From NCBI GenBank assembly GCA_022448645.1, contig JAKVBZ010000087.1, positions 1-22,267 of the forward strand: a stretch of 22,267 nt of DNA, in the 5' to 3' direction. This DNA comes from Pirellulaceae bacterium. GTDB taxonomy: Bacteria > Planctomycetota > Planctomycetia > Pirellulales > Pirellulaceae. Both the position numbers and the translations under genes were made by a program. Shown one piece after another: positions 7,906 to 15,503 of the stretch. The notes beneath the pieces are model-generated. The model worked only from the letters and a program-made list of their open reading frames with translations, had not been told where the DNA came from and made no database searches. Numbering within the stretch: the first letter of the stretch is position 1; each line of letters opens with the position of its first letter.

Positions 7906-9254
7906 CGCCAACCTCTCACGAATTACGTACTTGGGACCGTGAAATCGTCTGGCACGCGTTCACCCAAATGCGCGAATATGAGCCCTTTATCATCGACAGG
8001 GCTCAAGGGTGTACCTTGTTCGACCTGGAGGGTCGAGAATACATCGATGGCATCAGTAGCGTATGGTGCAATGTCCACGGGCACCGACATCCTCGCCTGG
8101 ACGAGGCCCTGTGCAATCAACTGAACAAGGTCGCTCATGTCACGTCCCTGGGCATGTCCAATCCGACTTCGATCTGCTTGGCAAAGCGACTCGTAGACTT
8201 GGCGCCGGATGGATTGAACCATGTTTTTTTCTCTGACGATGGCACAACATGCGTTGAAGTCGCCTTGAAGATGGCATTCCAGTATTGGCGGCAGTGCGAC
8301 CATCCGCGTCCAGAAAAGACCAAGTATATTTCCTTCGACAATGCCTATCACGGCGATACGCTGGGCAGCGTCAGCGTTGGCGGAGTGGCACGGTTCCACG
8401 AAATGTTTCGGCCACTCCTATTCGACGTCGTGCGTCTCCCGGCTCCCATTGAATTCCGCAAACCGGACGATGTGCCGGAAGGCGAATTGTGTGGCTACTA
8501 TCTACGGCAACTAGAACAGACCTTGGAAGAGCAACATGAACAGATCGCAGCCCTTGTGATAGAACCGCTCGTGCAAGGTGCTGCCGGCATGCGAGTCCAT
8601 CCTCCAGGCTATCTGCGCGGTCTCCGTGACTTGACCAAAAAGTTCGATGTGCTGATGATCGCCGACGAAGTCGCCGTAGGAATGGGTCGCACCGGCAAAA
8701 TGTTCGCTTGTGAGCATGAGCAGGTCGCTCCAGATTTCCTCTGCCTCGCAAAAGGCATCACAGGAGGATACCTCCCTCTGGCCGCAACACTCACTACGGA
8801 CCACGTCTGGAATGCTTTTTTGGGCAGTTATGTCGATTCCAAGTCGTTCTTTCATGGACATACGTATGGCGGCAATCCACTCGGAGCCGCCGTGGCGCTC
8901 GCGTCACTAGACGTATTCGAAGAAGAGCACACTTTGGAAAACTTAAACGCAAAAATCGCTCGCCTCCAACAACATCTCGAACGGCTCAACAAACTTCCAC
9001 ATGTCGGTAACGTTCGCCAACGAGGCTTCATGGCTGGCGTGGAATTAGTTGAGAATAAGGCCACCGGAGAACCGTTTCCTTGGACACAACAACGTGGGTC
9101 ACAAGTGTGCCGACACGCTTTGGAAAAAGGAGTATGGCTGCGTCCTCTTGGCGACGTTATCGTCATCATGCCTCCTCTCTCTATCGAGTTAGACCAATTG
9201 GATTGTGTTGCCGACGCCGTCGAACACGGGATTCTCGCCGCTACCACACCTTAA
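7902..9254 (+). CDS. bioA: Adenosylmethionine-8-amino-7-oxononanoate aminotransferase
   Basis: A PLP-dependent class-III aminotransferase of about 450 residues. BioA uses SAM as amino donor to turn KAPA into DAPA in biotin synthesis. Visible signatures are SSVWCNVHGHRHPRLDEAL near the N terminus, FFSDDGTTCVEVALKMA (cofactor phosphate region), DNAYHGDTLGSVSVG, MIADEVAVGMGRTG with the PLP-contacting Asp near residue 255, and FLCLAKGITGGYLPLAAT with the Schiff-base Lys near residue 284. I chose the ATG at 7902 because it gives an ATGA overlap with the previous gene; an in-frame ATG at 7896 is equally possible. No other biotin genes are in the window. The upstream genes concern SAM breakdown, which is striking beside a SAM-consuming enzyme. 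Confidence 0.93.
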   Translation: MTPTSHELRTWDREIVWHAFTQMREYEPFIIDRAQGCTLFDLEGREYIDGISSVWCNVHGHRHPRLDEALCNQLNKVAHVTSLGMSNPTSICLAKRLVDLAPDGLNHVFFSDDGTTCVEVALKMAFQYWRQCDHPRPEKTKYISFDNAYHGDTLGSVSVGGVARFHEMFRPLLFDVVRLPAPIEFRKPDDVPEGELCGYYLRQLEQTLEEQHEQIAALVIEPLVQGAAGMRVHPPGYLRGLRDLTKKFDVLMIADEVAVGMGRTGKMFACEHEQVAPDFLCLAKGITGGYLPLAATLTTDHVWNAFLGSYVDSKSFFHGHTYGGNPLGAAVALASLDVFEEEHTLENLNAKIARLQQHLERLNKLPHVGNVRQRGFMAGVELVENKATGEPFPWTQQRGSQVCRHALEKGVWLRPLGDVIVIMPPLSIELDQLDCVADAVEHGILAATTP

Positions 9255-9273
9255 CTTTTACATCTATCACTAC

Positions 9274-10005
9274 ATGTCCAATCTTTGTTTTCTCCTTTTG
9301 CAAGTACGCAATCAGGACGACCCCATGCGGCAGCAAGAGGTGTCTTGTTTTGCGGAGGCTTTGGGTTGTGACGTTCATCAAATCCACCCTTTCGACTTTT
9401 TACACAATTCGCTGACGCGAGACCAACTCGACCGAGCGGACATCGTTTTCGTTGGTGGCAGCGGCCACTATGGAGCCGTTCATGACGCGCCATGGCTGGA
9501 CCGGGCCCTGGACGGATTACGTGAAATCCACCGCCTATCCAAACCAACGTTTGGATCATGTTGGGGCTTTCAAGCAATGAGCCGTGCTCTGGGAGGTACT
9601 GTCATCAAAGACTTAGGGCGTGCGGAAGTAGGCACTCAAGCGTTGTCGCTGACGTCTGCCGGTAACGACGATCCGATCTTTGGCCCACTCGGCTCTCCAT
9701 TCTTCGGTCAAATGGGCCACGAAGACCGAGTCACTGTGCTCCCCGATGACGCCGTTCTGCTTGCATCGTCGGACCGAGTCGCACATCAAGCTTACCGTTT
9801 GCAGGACAAACCTATTTATTGCACCCAATTCCATCCTGAACTGACGAAAGAAAGGTTATTGGAACGCATTCGCACCTATCCTGAATATGTGGAGCGCATC
9901 AGTGGAATGCCTTATTCCGAATTTGCCGCCACTTGTCGAGAGACTCCAGAAATGTCTCAACTGTTAGTCCGCTTTGTTGAATTCGTCGTGCAAAACACCG
10001 TCTGA
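9274..10005 (+). CDS. Class-I glutamine amidotransferase-like protein
   Basis: The protein of about 243 residues has the class-I glutamine amidotransferase fold of the GuaA type. FVGGSGHYGAV near residues 59-69 forms the early glycine loop, C96 sits in the nucleophile elbow FGSCWGFQAMSRALGG, and H187 and E189 lie in YCTQFHPELT. The triad is thus complete. There is no synthetase domain, so its acceptor is unknown. Similar stand-alone proteins act on gamma-glutamyl compounds or serve as subunits of amidating enzymes. I chose the ATG at 9274, just after the bioA stop at 9254; the frame is open upstream to 9205 but that would lie inside bioA. It is probably the last gene of the run that begins with rpmB. 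Confidence 0.85.
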   Translation: MSNLCFLLLQVRNQDDPMRQQEVSCFAEALGCDVHQIHPFDFLHNSLTRDQLDRADIVFVGGSGHYGAVHDAPWLDRALDGLREIHRLSKPTFGSCWGFQAMSRALGGTVIKDLGRAEVGTQALSLTSAGNDDPIFGPLGSPFFGQMGHEDRVTVLPDDAVLLASSDRVAHQAYRLQDKPIYCTQFHPELTKERLLERIRTYPEYVERISGMPYSEFAATCRETPEMSQLLVRFVEFVVQNTV

Positions 10006-10278
10006 TGTTACCGATTGGATTGCACTTTCCGGATGGATCACTGTCGATGCACAGACCATCTCATGGTTCCGCAACTGGCTGTGTGTTGTAGAATGGAGTA
10101 TGCTGGTAATCGCTGGCAGGCCTTTTTCCTTTACCGTCCAAGTTGTAGCAGAACGGCGCAAGCCATCCGGTACTAGACGACTTATCTCGCCAAAAACTCG
10201 AACGCAAGCGAGTCCCAGCCATGCCTCGATAATGCTTCTAGAATCGGCAGCACCTTTACTGCTTACGAGCCAATTGAC
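10006..10278. other. Intergenic spacer before the PAC2 gene
   Basis: A plus-strand frame of about 100 codons crosses this spacer from 9974, but it has no recognisable motif and overlaps both neighbours. I see no terminator after the amidotransferase gene and no clear promoter or ribosome binding site for the next one. Confidence 0.4.
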
Positions 10279-11118
10279 ATGACGAAAGAACCGCTTTCAT
10301 CTCTTCAAGTGCGTACATGTCCCGAGTACAAGGATGGGACGATGGTGCTGGCGCTGACTGGCTGGATGGACGGCGGTGATGTCTCGACGGGCACGGTAGC
10401 ACGACTCGTCGATCTCGTTGACGCAGAAGAATTTGCTCAAATCGATCCTGAGCCTTATTACATCTACAATTTCCCTGGATCGATGGAAATCGCGGCCCTC
10501 TTCCGTCCTCACATTGAGATCGAAAACGGCCTGATCCGAACGGTCGAAATGCCAACCAATACTTTTTTTTCCCACGATGAGTCTGAATTGATTCTATTCA
10601 TGGGAAAGGAACCCAATCTACATTGGCGAGCTTTTGGAGATTGCCTCTTTGAGATTTGTCGTCGAGCGAGTATTCAACGGATACTCTTCGTTGGATCATT
10701 CGGCGGTGCGGTACCACACACTCGTCAACCTCGGCTGTACGTCACCTGCTCTGAAGAATCCTTGTTGGTTAAAATGGAGAAATACGGAGTACGGCGATCT
10801 GGATACGAAGGTCCTGGATCCTTCACCAGCTACCTGATGACACAAGCCAAGACCGTGGGACTGGAAATGACATCACTCGTCGCCGAAATCCCCGGATATT
10901 TGCAGGGGACCAATCCGTCTAGCATCGAAGCCGTTAGTCGCCGACTGGCGACCATTCTTAAGCTGCCGGTGGGTCTGGATGAACTTCGATCCGCCAGCAC
11001 AGAATGGGAATTGGAGGTTTCCAGCGCCGTCGAAGAAAACGAAGAGCTGGCCGCCAAAGTCAAGCAATTGGAAGAGGAATACGACAACGAACTACTAGAA
11101 GACGGAACGGGCGATTAA
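10279..11118 (+). CDS. PAC2 family protein
   Basis: The 279-residue protein matches the PAC2 family, named after proteasome assembly chaperone 2 and common in actinobacteria, archaea and planctomycetes. Characteristic stretches are VLALTGWMDGGDVSTGTVARLV at residues 23-44, YYIYNFPGS, LILFMGKEPNLHWRAF and ILFVGSFGGAVPHTR in the middle, and VAEIPGYLQGTNP later. The C terminus (about residues 250-275) is a Glu/Lys-rich helix likely to form a coiled coil. Bacterial members have no settled biochemical role; no proteasome genes are visible here. The ATG at 10279 lacks an obvious Shine-Dalgarno site, but family similarity begins soon after it. Confidence 0.88.
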   Translation: MTKEPLSSLQVRTCPEYKDGTMVLALTGWMDGGDVSTGTVARLVDLVDAEEFAQIDPEPYYIYNFPGSMEIAALFRPHIEIENGLIRTVEMPTNTFFSHDESELILFMGKEPNLHWRAFGDCLFEICRRASIQRILFVGSFGGAVPHTRQPRLYVTCSEESLLVKMEKYGVRRSGYEGPGSFTSYLMTQAKTVGLEMTSLVAEIPGYLQGTNPSSIEAVSRRLATILKLPVGLDELRSASTEWELEVSSAVEENEELAAKVKQLEEEYDNELLEDGTGD

Positions 11119-11472
11119 TCGTTCGCTGAATATCAACTTGGGTTCGTAGCGTGGCAGCGAAGCTTGGGCCCGAATCATCGCTTCAGACTCTATCCAATCA
11201 AACCCTCTAGCCAATCAAACAAAGTGTAGAAGGACACATTCAACCTTGACACTTATTCATACGCTGCTGTGAATCGGTTTAACAAGAATCCGTTCGATGC
11301 CATGCTGGCTGTGACACCTAAACCGTTTCATTTTAAAAATATTCTTGCCTTGTTCGCCGAGGGATAGGAAATTGGCAAGAGAAGTAGATGGCCAGAACAT
11401 GTACTCGTCCACACCCGATCATTGCCTTTAGTTTCGTCACAAAGGACCCAAAGGCATCGCGGACCCATTCAC
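11119..11472. other. Intergenic spacer with no gene
   Basis: This 354-base spacer lies between two plus-strand genes. A perfect TTGACA occurs at 11246-11251 but no good -10 box follows at normal spacing. A stretch near 11138-11175 with the GGGCCC palindrome and partly matching TTCG/CGAA words looks like repeat DNA, but no second copy is visible here. The frame of the next gene is open from 11422, without family similarity before 11473. Confidence 0.4.
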
Positions 11473-12333
11473 ATGAAGCTCTTGAGATCCTTGCTGTACG
11501 TACCGGCCAACAAGCCTCGCATGATCGAAAAGGCGACAGCCGGAATCCCCAGCGACGCAATCATCTTTGACCTGGAAGATGCTGTTCCTCAGAACGAAAA
11601 AGCCACAGCTCGCGAAAACCTAGTTGCGCTAACAGGCATCAATTGGGATCCGTCGATTTTCGTCCGAGTCAACTCCGTCACGTCTGAATTCTTTGCTGAC
11701 GATATGAAGGCGTTGTCAGCGATCCAGCCCGGTGGAATTGTGTTGCCGAAAGCCGACGAGGATGCCGTAAGGCACACTTGCGCAAAACTTGACGAATTGG
11801 GTAATCCGACGATTCAATCCATGGGAAAAATACAGCTCATCCCTCTTATTGAAAGCGCTTTAGCAGTGGAAACGGTCATGAACATCATCGAGGCCAGTCC
11901 GCGCGTGATTGGTGCACAACTCGGTGCGGAAGACTTGACGTGCGATCTGGGAATCTGCTTCTCGGGCCAACCAGATCAACTTGGGTACGCGCGACACCGA
12001 GTCGTCTACGGTTGCCATGCGTGTGGCGGTGCCAGTTACGATACTCCGTTTCGTGACTTCCACGACCAAAAGACTCTGGCAGCCGAGTGCCAGCTTGCCA
12101 AGAATATTGGATTCACAGGTAAAACCTGCATCCATCCAACGCAGCTAGAAACGGTTAATTCTTCTTTTACACCCACACCCACGGAGCTCGAAGCTGCCAA
12201 ACGGATCGTTACAGCCGCCGATCAAGCCAAGTTCACCGACAGTGGTGTGTTTTCGATCGATGGTGAAATGATCGATCGTCCCGTAGTAGAACGAGCCAGA
12301 GCCGTTTTGAAGTTGGCAGAACACCAGCGCTAG
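11473..12333 (+). CDS. HpcH/HpaI-CitE superfamily acyl-CoA lyase
   Basis: The 286-residue TIM-barrel protein resembles CitE, malyl-CoA lyase and citramalyl-CoA lyase. MKLLRSLLYVPANKPRMIEK opens the family pattern, followed by AIIFDLEDAVP at residues 29-39, the substrate-binding FVRVN at 63-67, GIVLPKAD at 88-95, and IPLIESALAVE with metal-ligand candidate E127. LGAEDLTCDLG near 150-160 supplies the second acidic ligand, and GKTCIHPTQLE closes the pattern. Such enzymes cleave or form a hydroxyacyl-CoA with Mg. I chose the ATG at 11473, where homology begins. It is convergent with a two-subunit acyl-CoA ligase that could supply its thioester substrate. Citrate lyase subunits CitD and CitF are absent, so a true citrate lyase role is unlikely. 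Confidence 0.85.
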   Translation: MKLLRSLLYVPANKPRMIEKATAGIPSDAIIFDLEDAVPQNEKATARENLVALTGINWDPSIFVRVNSVTSEFFADDMKALSAIQPGGIVLPKADEDAVRHTCAKLDELGNPTIQSMGKIQLIPLIESALAVETVMNIIEASPRVIGAQLGAEDLTCDLGICFSGQPDQLGYARHRVVYGCHACGGASYDTPFRDFHDQKTLAAECQLAKNIGFTGKTCIHPTQLETVNSSFTPTPTELEAAKRIVTAADQAKFTDSGVFSIDGEMIDRPVVERARAVLKLAEHQR

Positions 12334-12347
12334 TTCAGAAATCTCAA

Positions 12348-12436
12348 GTAGGTTGGGGCGAGTTTTCGTGAGTCGTTACAGCTTGCTGGCTGCAGAACAG
12401 AACAGCGCTCCATCCAGGATGTAGGCCCGACCTACA
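12348..12436. repeat. Imperfect inverted repeat between convergent genes
   Basis: GTAGGTTGGG at 12348-12357 is matched with one mismatch by CCCGACCTAC at 12426-12435 on the opposite strand. The right end also forms its own small hairpin, TGTAGG (12420-12425) with CCTACA (12431-12436). There is no T-run, so a simple intrinsic terminator is doubtful. The element fills most of the gap between the lyase and ligase genes. It may be a REP-like repeat of about 90 bases or a weak bidirectional terminator. Confidence 0.4.
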
Positions 12437-12500
12437 GACTCTCAACTGCGAACCCGGTTCATACAAAATCTATGCCAGCAGAATTGGCTGACTCATCTCG

Positions 12501-13424
12501 TTACGGCATCAACCCCTGGACAATGTCGTCAAACCGTTCGGCGACAAAAACACCTGCGTCACGGAGACTTTTTTTCTTACTGCTTACCGAGCCGCGGCCC
12601 GCTTCTACGATAACAGCGGCATGTCCAAACCGCACACCCTCCAAATCGTCGACAAACTCGCCAGAAAGAAACGCGTTAATACGCAGACGACTGGGGCGTT
12701 CGATTAATCTCTGAGCCAATTCCTCTTCAGCGGTGCCACCTGGTTCTCCATAGATGACTACAGAATTGGTCCCCTTGTCATCTTCTAACAGATCCATCAG
12801 ATCCGTGAACGTCGATCCGACGATAGGATCGCCCCCCACGCCCACTGCGATGCTCTGTCCAATTCCACGACTGGTCAAATAACTGGCAATCTCGGTCGTC
12901 ATGCCACCACTTCTGGATAGGACGGCCGTGCTACCCGGCATGTACGACTTGCGCACGTTATCGACACGTCCTCCAATGGTTCCTAATTTCGCCAGGTGCG
13001 GGCGAATGAGCCCGAGAGAATTTGGACCAATCACGCGACATCCTGCCTCTCGAGCCGCAACCATAATCCGACTGGCATCCAAACGAGGGACTCGCTCAGT
13101 CATGACCAAGCAAAGTTCGATGCCATGCTGAAAAGCTTCCAGAGATGCATCCAACACCGCCGGCGCGGGCACAGAAATCACAGAGATTGTTGGGCGATGC
13201 TGCTTGCATAGACGGGCGACCGTATCATAGACAGGAAGACCGTTAACATCCTGACCTTCCTTTCCCGGAGTCACTCCGCCTACGATGTAGCTACCGTAAT
13301 CCAACATGTCACTCACCATGGCCCGGGCTTCGCGGCCTGTTATTCCTTGCACCATGATTCCAGCTTGAGGATCGAGTAACACGTCAGACGTCGCCTCCTT
13401 GAACGACCAGCTTTGCACACTCAT
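12501..13424 (-). CDS. Acyl-CoA ligase (SucD-like), alpha subunit
   Basis: This 307-residue protein matches the alpha subunit of succinyl-CoA ligase and its relatives (malate-CoA ligase, citryl-CoA synthetase). The CoA-binding Rossmann part has IMVQGITGREARAM near residues 23-36 and VGGVTPGKEGQDVNGLPVY near 48-66. GPNSLGLI lies at 133-140. The ligase part has AVGVGGDPIVGSTFTDLM, YGEPGGTAEEELA at 225-237, and the phosphohistidine H268 in RFGHAAVIVEAGRG, so it looks active. The ATG at 13424 overlaps the beta-subunit gene by 41 bases; a start further upstream would only lengthen the overlap. The substrate cannot be read from sequence. The facing lyase gene makes malate or another hydroxy acid attractive. 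Confidence 0.85.
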   Translation of the reverse strand: MSVQSWSFKEATSDVLLDPQAGIMVQGITGREARAMVSDMLDYGSYIVGGVTPGKEGQDVNGLPVYDTVARLCKQHRPTISVISVPAPAVLDASLEAFQHGIELCLVMTERVPRLDASRIMVAAREAGCRVIGPNSLGLIRPHLAKLGTIGGRVDNVRKSYMPGSTAVLSRSGGMTTEIASYLTSRGIGQSIAVGVGGDPIVGSTFTDLMDLLEDDKGTNSVVIYGEPGGTAEEELAQRLIERPSRLRINAFLSGEFVDDLEGVRFGHAAVIVEAGRGSVSSKKKSLRDAGVFVAERFDDIVQGLMP

Positions 13425-14571
13425 CAAGAGAAACTTCGCGACCTCGCGAGGGGACTGCTGCTGACGCCAGTAAACGATGAGCCTCGTCTTCCCACGATCC
13501 TGGCACGCGAAACAGCGCAATCACGTCAGCAGCCTTTCGCCCGGCCTGTTGGACCCCCAACAAAACGCCTTGTGCAACAACGTCTGCCCGTGTGTTGTTT
13601 ACAACGTTCATGATGACTGCCAATTTTTTGACTTGAGGATTGCGTAATAGCAACGCCGTCAGCGCAGCAACTTTTTCAGGCGTTGGATTGCCACCGATTT
13701 CACAATAGTTGTACGGTCGGCCCCCATATTTCAAAATCGCGTCAAACACTGTCAAACTGGCTCCTCCTCCTCCAATCAAAAGTGCGACGTCCCCATCGAA
13801 TTCGACCACACGCCCTGCCACACCTCGGTGATCCATGCTGTCGATACGTTGCGCCTCCTGTTCCAAGGCTGTCGGAGGACGTCCAGTAGTGGAAGTGAAG
13901 ATTTCGCCAAGCGATTCTAAGCGTTGGTGCTGTCGATAACCTGCGTCATCATCGATCTCGATATGCGAATCAACTCCGATAAGCTCTCCGTCAGACAACT
14001 CGAGCAGTGGATTGATCTCAACGGTTACTGCATCACAATCCAAAAAAGCTCGCGACAAACGTTCCAGGACCTGGCCCAATGCCCCAAGTGTCCTCCCGGA
14101 AACCTCCAACTCGCTTGCCATTTCACGTCCTTCGTGGGCAGACACTCCGCGCCACGGATCAAATGGCCTGCGTACCATTTGTTGTCCTGCCTGTTCGACC
14201 TCCACACCTCCCGCAGCTCCCAGTAGAGCCACCGGAGTTTTGCTTTTCGTATCCCAGGTAGCACCAACGTAAAACTCACGTGAAAACGACAACCTTCTTT
14301 CCAGTGACAGAGTTTTCACGACCATACCGCGAAAATTCATCCCCAGCATTCGCTCTGCATGGTGTGCCATATCGTCAGCATAATCAGCCGTCTGGACACC
14401 ACCAGCTTTGGCTCGTCCACCAAAGGGAACTTGCACCTTAAGCATGCAAGGAGCCCCAATTTTTTCAGCTTCTCGAAAGGCTTCTTTCGACGATTGGACC
14501 AATGCATAATCTGAGAACTGCAGTCCAAACTGAGTTAGCAACTCGCGGCTTTGATGTTCCAACAATCTCAT
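13384..14571 (-). CDS. Acyl-CoA ligase (SucC-like), beta subunit
   Basis: The 395-residue protein is the ATP-grasp beta subunit partner of the overlapping alpha subunit. It begins MRLLEHQSRELLTQFGL, has the nucleotide-binding KVQVPFGGRAKAGGVQTA near residues 45-62, and VEINPLLEL with metal ligands around residue 190. The CoA-ligase domain follows, with ALLIGGGGASLTVFDAILKY and YCEIGGNPTPEKVAAL. In canonical SucC the corresponding stretches read NGAGLAM and LDVGGGA, so this is a divergent branch rather than a housekeeping succinyl-CoA synthetase. It is the first gene of a two-gene minus-strand unit. Likely products are a malyl-, succinyl- or citryl-type CoA thioester with ATP cleavage. Confidence 0.85.
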   Translation of the reverse strand: MRLLEHQSRELLTQFGLQFSDYALVQSSKEAFREAEKIGAPCMLKVQVPFGGRAKAGGVQTADYADDMAHHAERMLGMNFRGMVVKTLSLERRLSFSREFYVGATWDTKSKTPVALLGAAGGVEVEQAGQQMVRRPFDPWRGVSAHEGREMASELEVSGRTLGALGQVLERLSRAFLDCDAVTVEINPLLELSDGELIGVDSHIEIDDDAGYRQHQRLESLGEIFTSTTGRPPTALEQEAQRIDSMDHRGVAGRVVEFDGDVALLIGGGGASLTVFDAILKYGGRPYNYCEIGGNPTPEKVAALTALLLRNPQVKKLAVIMNVVNNTRADVVAQGVLLGVQQAGRKAADVIALFRVPGSWEDEAHRLLASAAVPSRGREVSLDECAKLVVQGGDV

Positions 14572-15076
14572 ACCGGACGAATTATGGGCTGGAAGCAGGC
14601 TGCTGTCAATTTTGCTGCGGCAGTTTTACGTATCCGAGACGTCACACATGGCGCGGCCTACACATGGGGCACACGCATTTTCTGGCCACAACAAATTTCG
14701 GTACCTTTCTACCAACTCGCCAGAAGACAAGCTGGGATTTTGGAACAAGAGTTGGCAATCGGCTTCTCCAGACCCGACGGTACCTAAACTACTGATTCTG
14801 GAAGGAGTAGGATACTCGCTGTACCTGGCAAAAAACAAGGTGGCAATGCTTGCAGCCCTACAAAGTTGTTACATTTCAAATCTGATCACAATGTACGGCA
14901 CAGCAAGTAAATGATACTGACTAAGGAAAATGATAATGCCTAACGAGTGGCTTTTCCATTTTGATTGTTAGGAGCAAGCTGCGGCCCACAACTGACAAAA
15001 ATGACAGCGTGAAAACCTTACTACTCCCAACAGAGAAATCAGCCAATCAAGCAAAATCGCTAGTACCAAGTAATCC
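14572..15076. other. Gene-poor stretch upstream of the ligase operon
   Basis: About 500 bases contain only short, mutually overlapping open frames on both strands, none with recognisable motifs. The minus-strand promoter of the ligase operon should lie near 14580-14700, but I could not pick a convincing -35/-10 pair. The stretch could also contain decayed coding sequence belonging to the broken gene that follows. Confidence 0.4.
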
Positions 15077-15496
15077 ATGATGTGTGCCAAACATTTCTTC
15101 GTTTCGCTACTTGCCCTGACATTCGGGAACCTGTTGGAACTACCTGTTGGCGAACATCTACTCACAAACAGCCATTTCACGTTAGGCAAACCCGGCTAAA
15201 ACGGATTTTGCCTGGACGGCCAAACGGCTCCGGGATACGTGGCGAGCAGTACGACCACCAACCTTTTAGCCCGGCAGAAAGGGCACGAAACCGTGTTGCT
15301 GGTCTCCAATGATTCGCCCGGTGGAACACACGTCGAAATCACTGTGCCGGGAGACGAAAACTTGCATGTCGTCGACCTATTCACAAACCAAATCGTCGAT
15401 CGCCTCGACCAGGAGCACCGCACGTTTGAAGTCACTCTACGACGAGACTTTCAAGCGAGACTCTACCACCTTCGACGCTCCGTCAGAACGAAATAA
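15077..15496 (+). pseudogene. Broken secreted-protein gene with hydrolase-like C-terminal domain
   Basis: One frame runs from an ATG at 15077 to a stop at 15494-15496, interrupted by a single TAA at 15197-15199. The first 40 codons start MMCAKHFFVSLLALTFG, a fair signal peptide. The part after the TAA contains TVLLVSNDSPGGTHVEITVP, NLHVVDLFTNQIV and a last ARLYHLRR. This resembles the small beta-sandwich at the end of many glycoside hydrolases, where the text usually reads like LLVNDSP, a DLFTG-like turn and a final LY-L. The tail could be read alone from a GTG at 15239. It ends 7 bases from the convergent operon, as real genes do. I infer a gene reduced to its two ends plus a stop; the enzyme family is not certain. 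Confidence 0.4.
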
Positions 15497-15503
15497 AATC
15501 GTT

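Noticed and set aside
9974..10282. 102-codon plus-strand frame between the amidotransferase and PAC2 genes
   Set aside because: It overlaps both neighbours, has no family-like motif and no ribosome binding site.
11138..11175. REP-like repeat with GGGCCC
   Set aside because: Only partial inverted matches (TTCG/CGAA) are present and no second copy is visible in the window.
11246..11274. Promoter with perfect TTGACA before the lyase gene
   Set aside because: No acceptable -10 box lies at 15-19 bases; the hexamer alone is weak evidence.
11473..12333. True citrate lyase beta subunit (citE)
   Set aside because: The acyl carrier and alpha subunits (CitD, CitF) are absent, and stand-alone members of this superfamily usually act on malyl-CoA or similar thioesters.
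14551..14914. Overlapping plus-strand frames of 78-100 codons upstream of the ligase operon
   Set aside because: They occupy different frames over the same DNA, with no motif or ribosome binding site to favour one.
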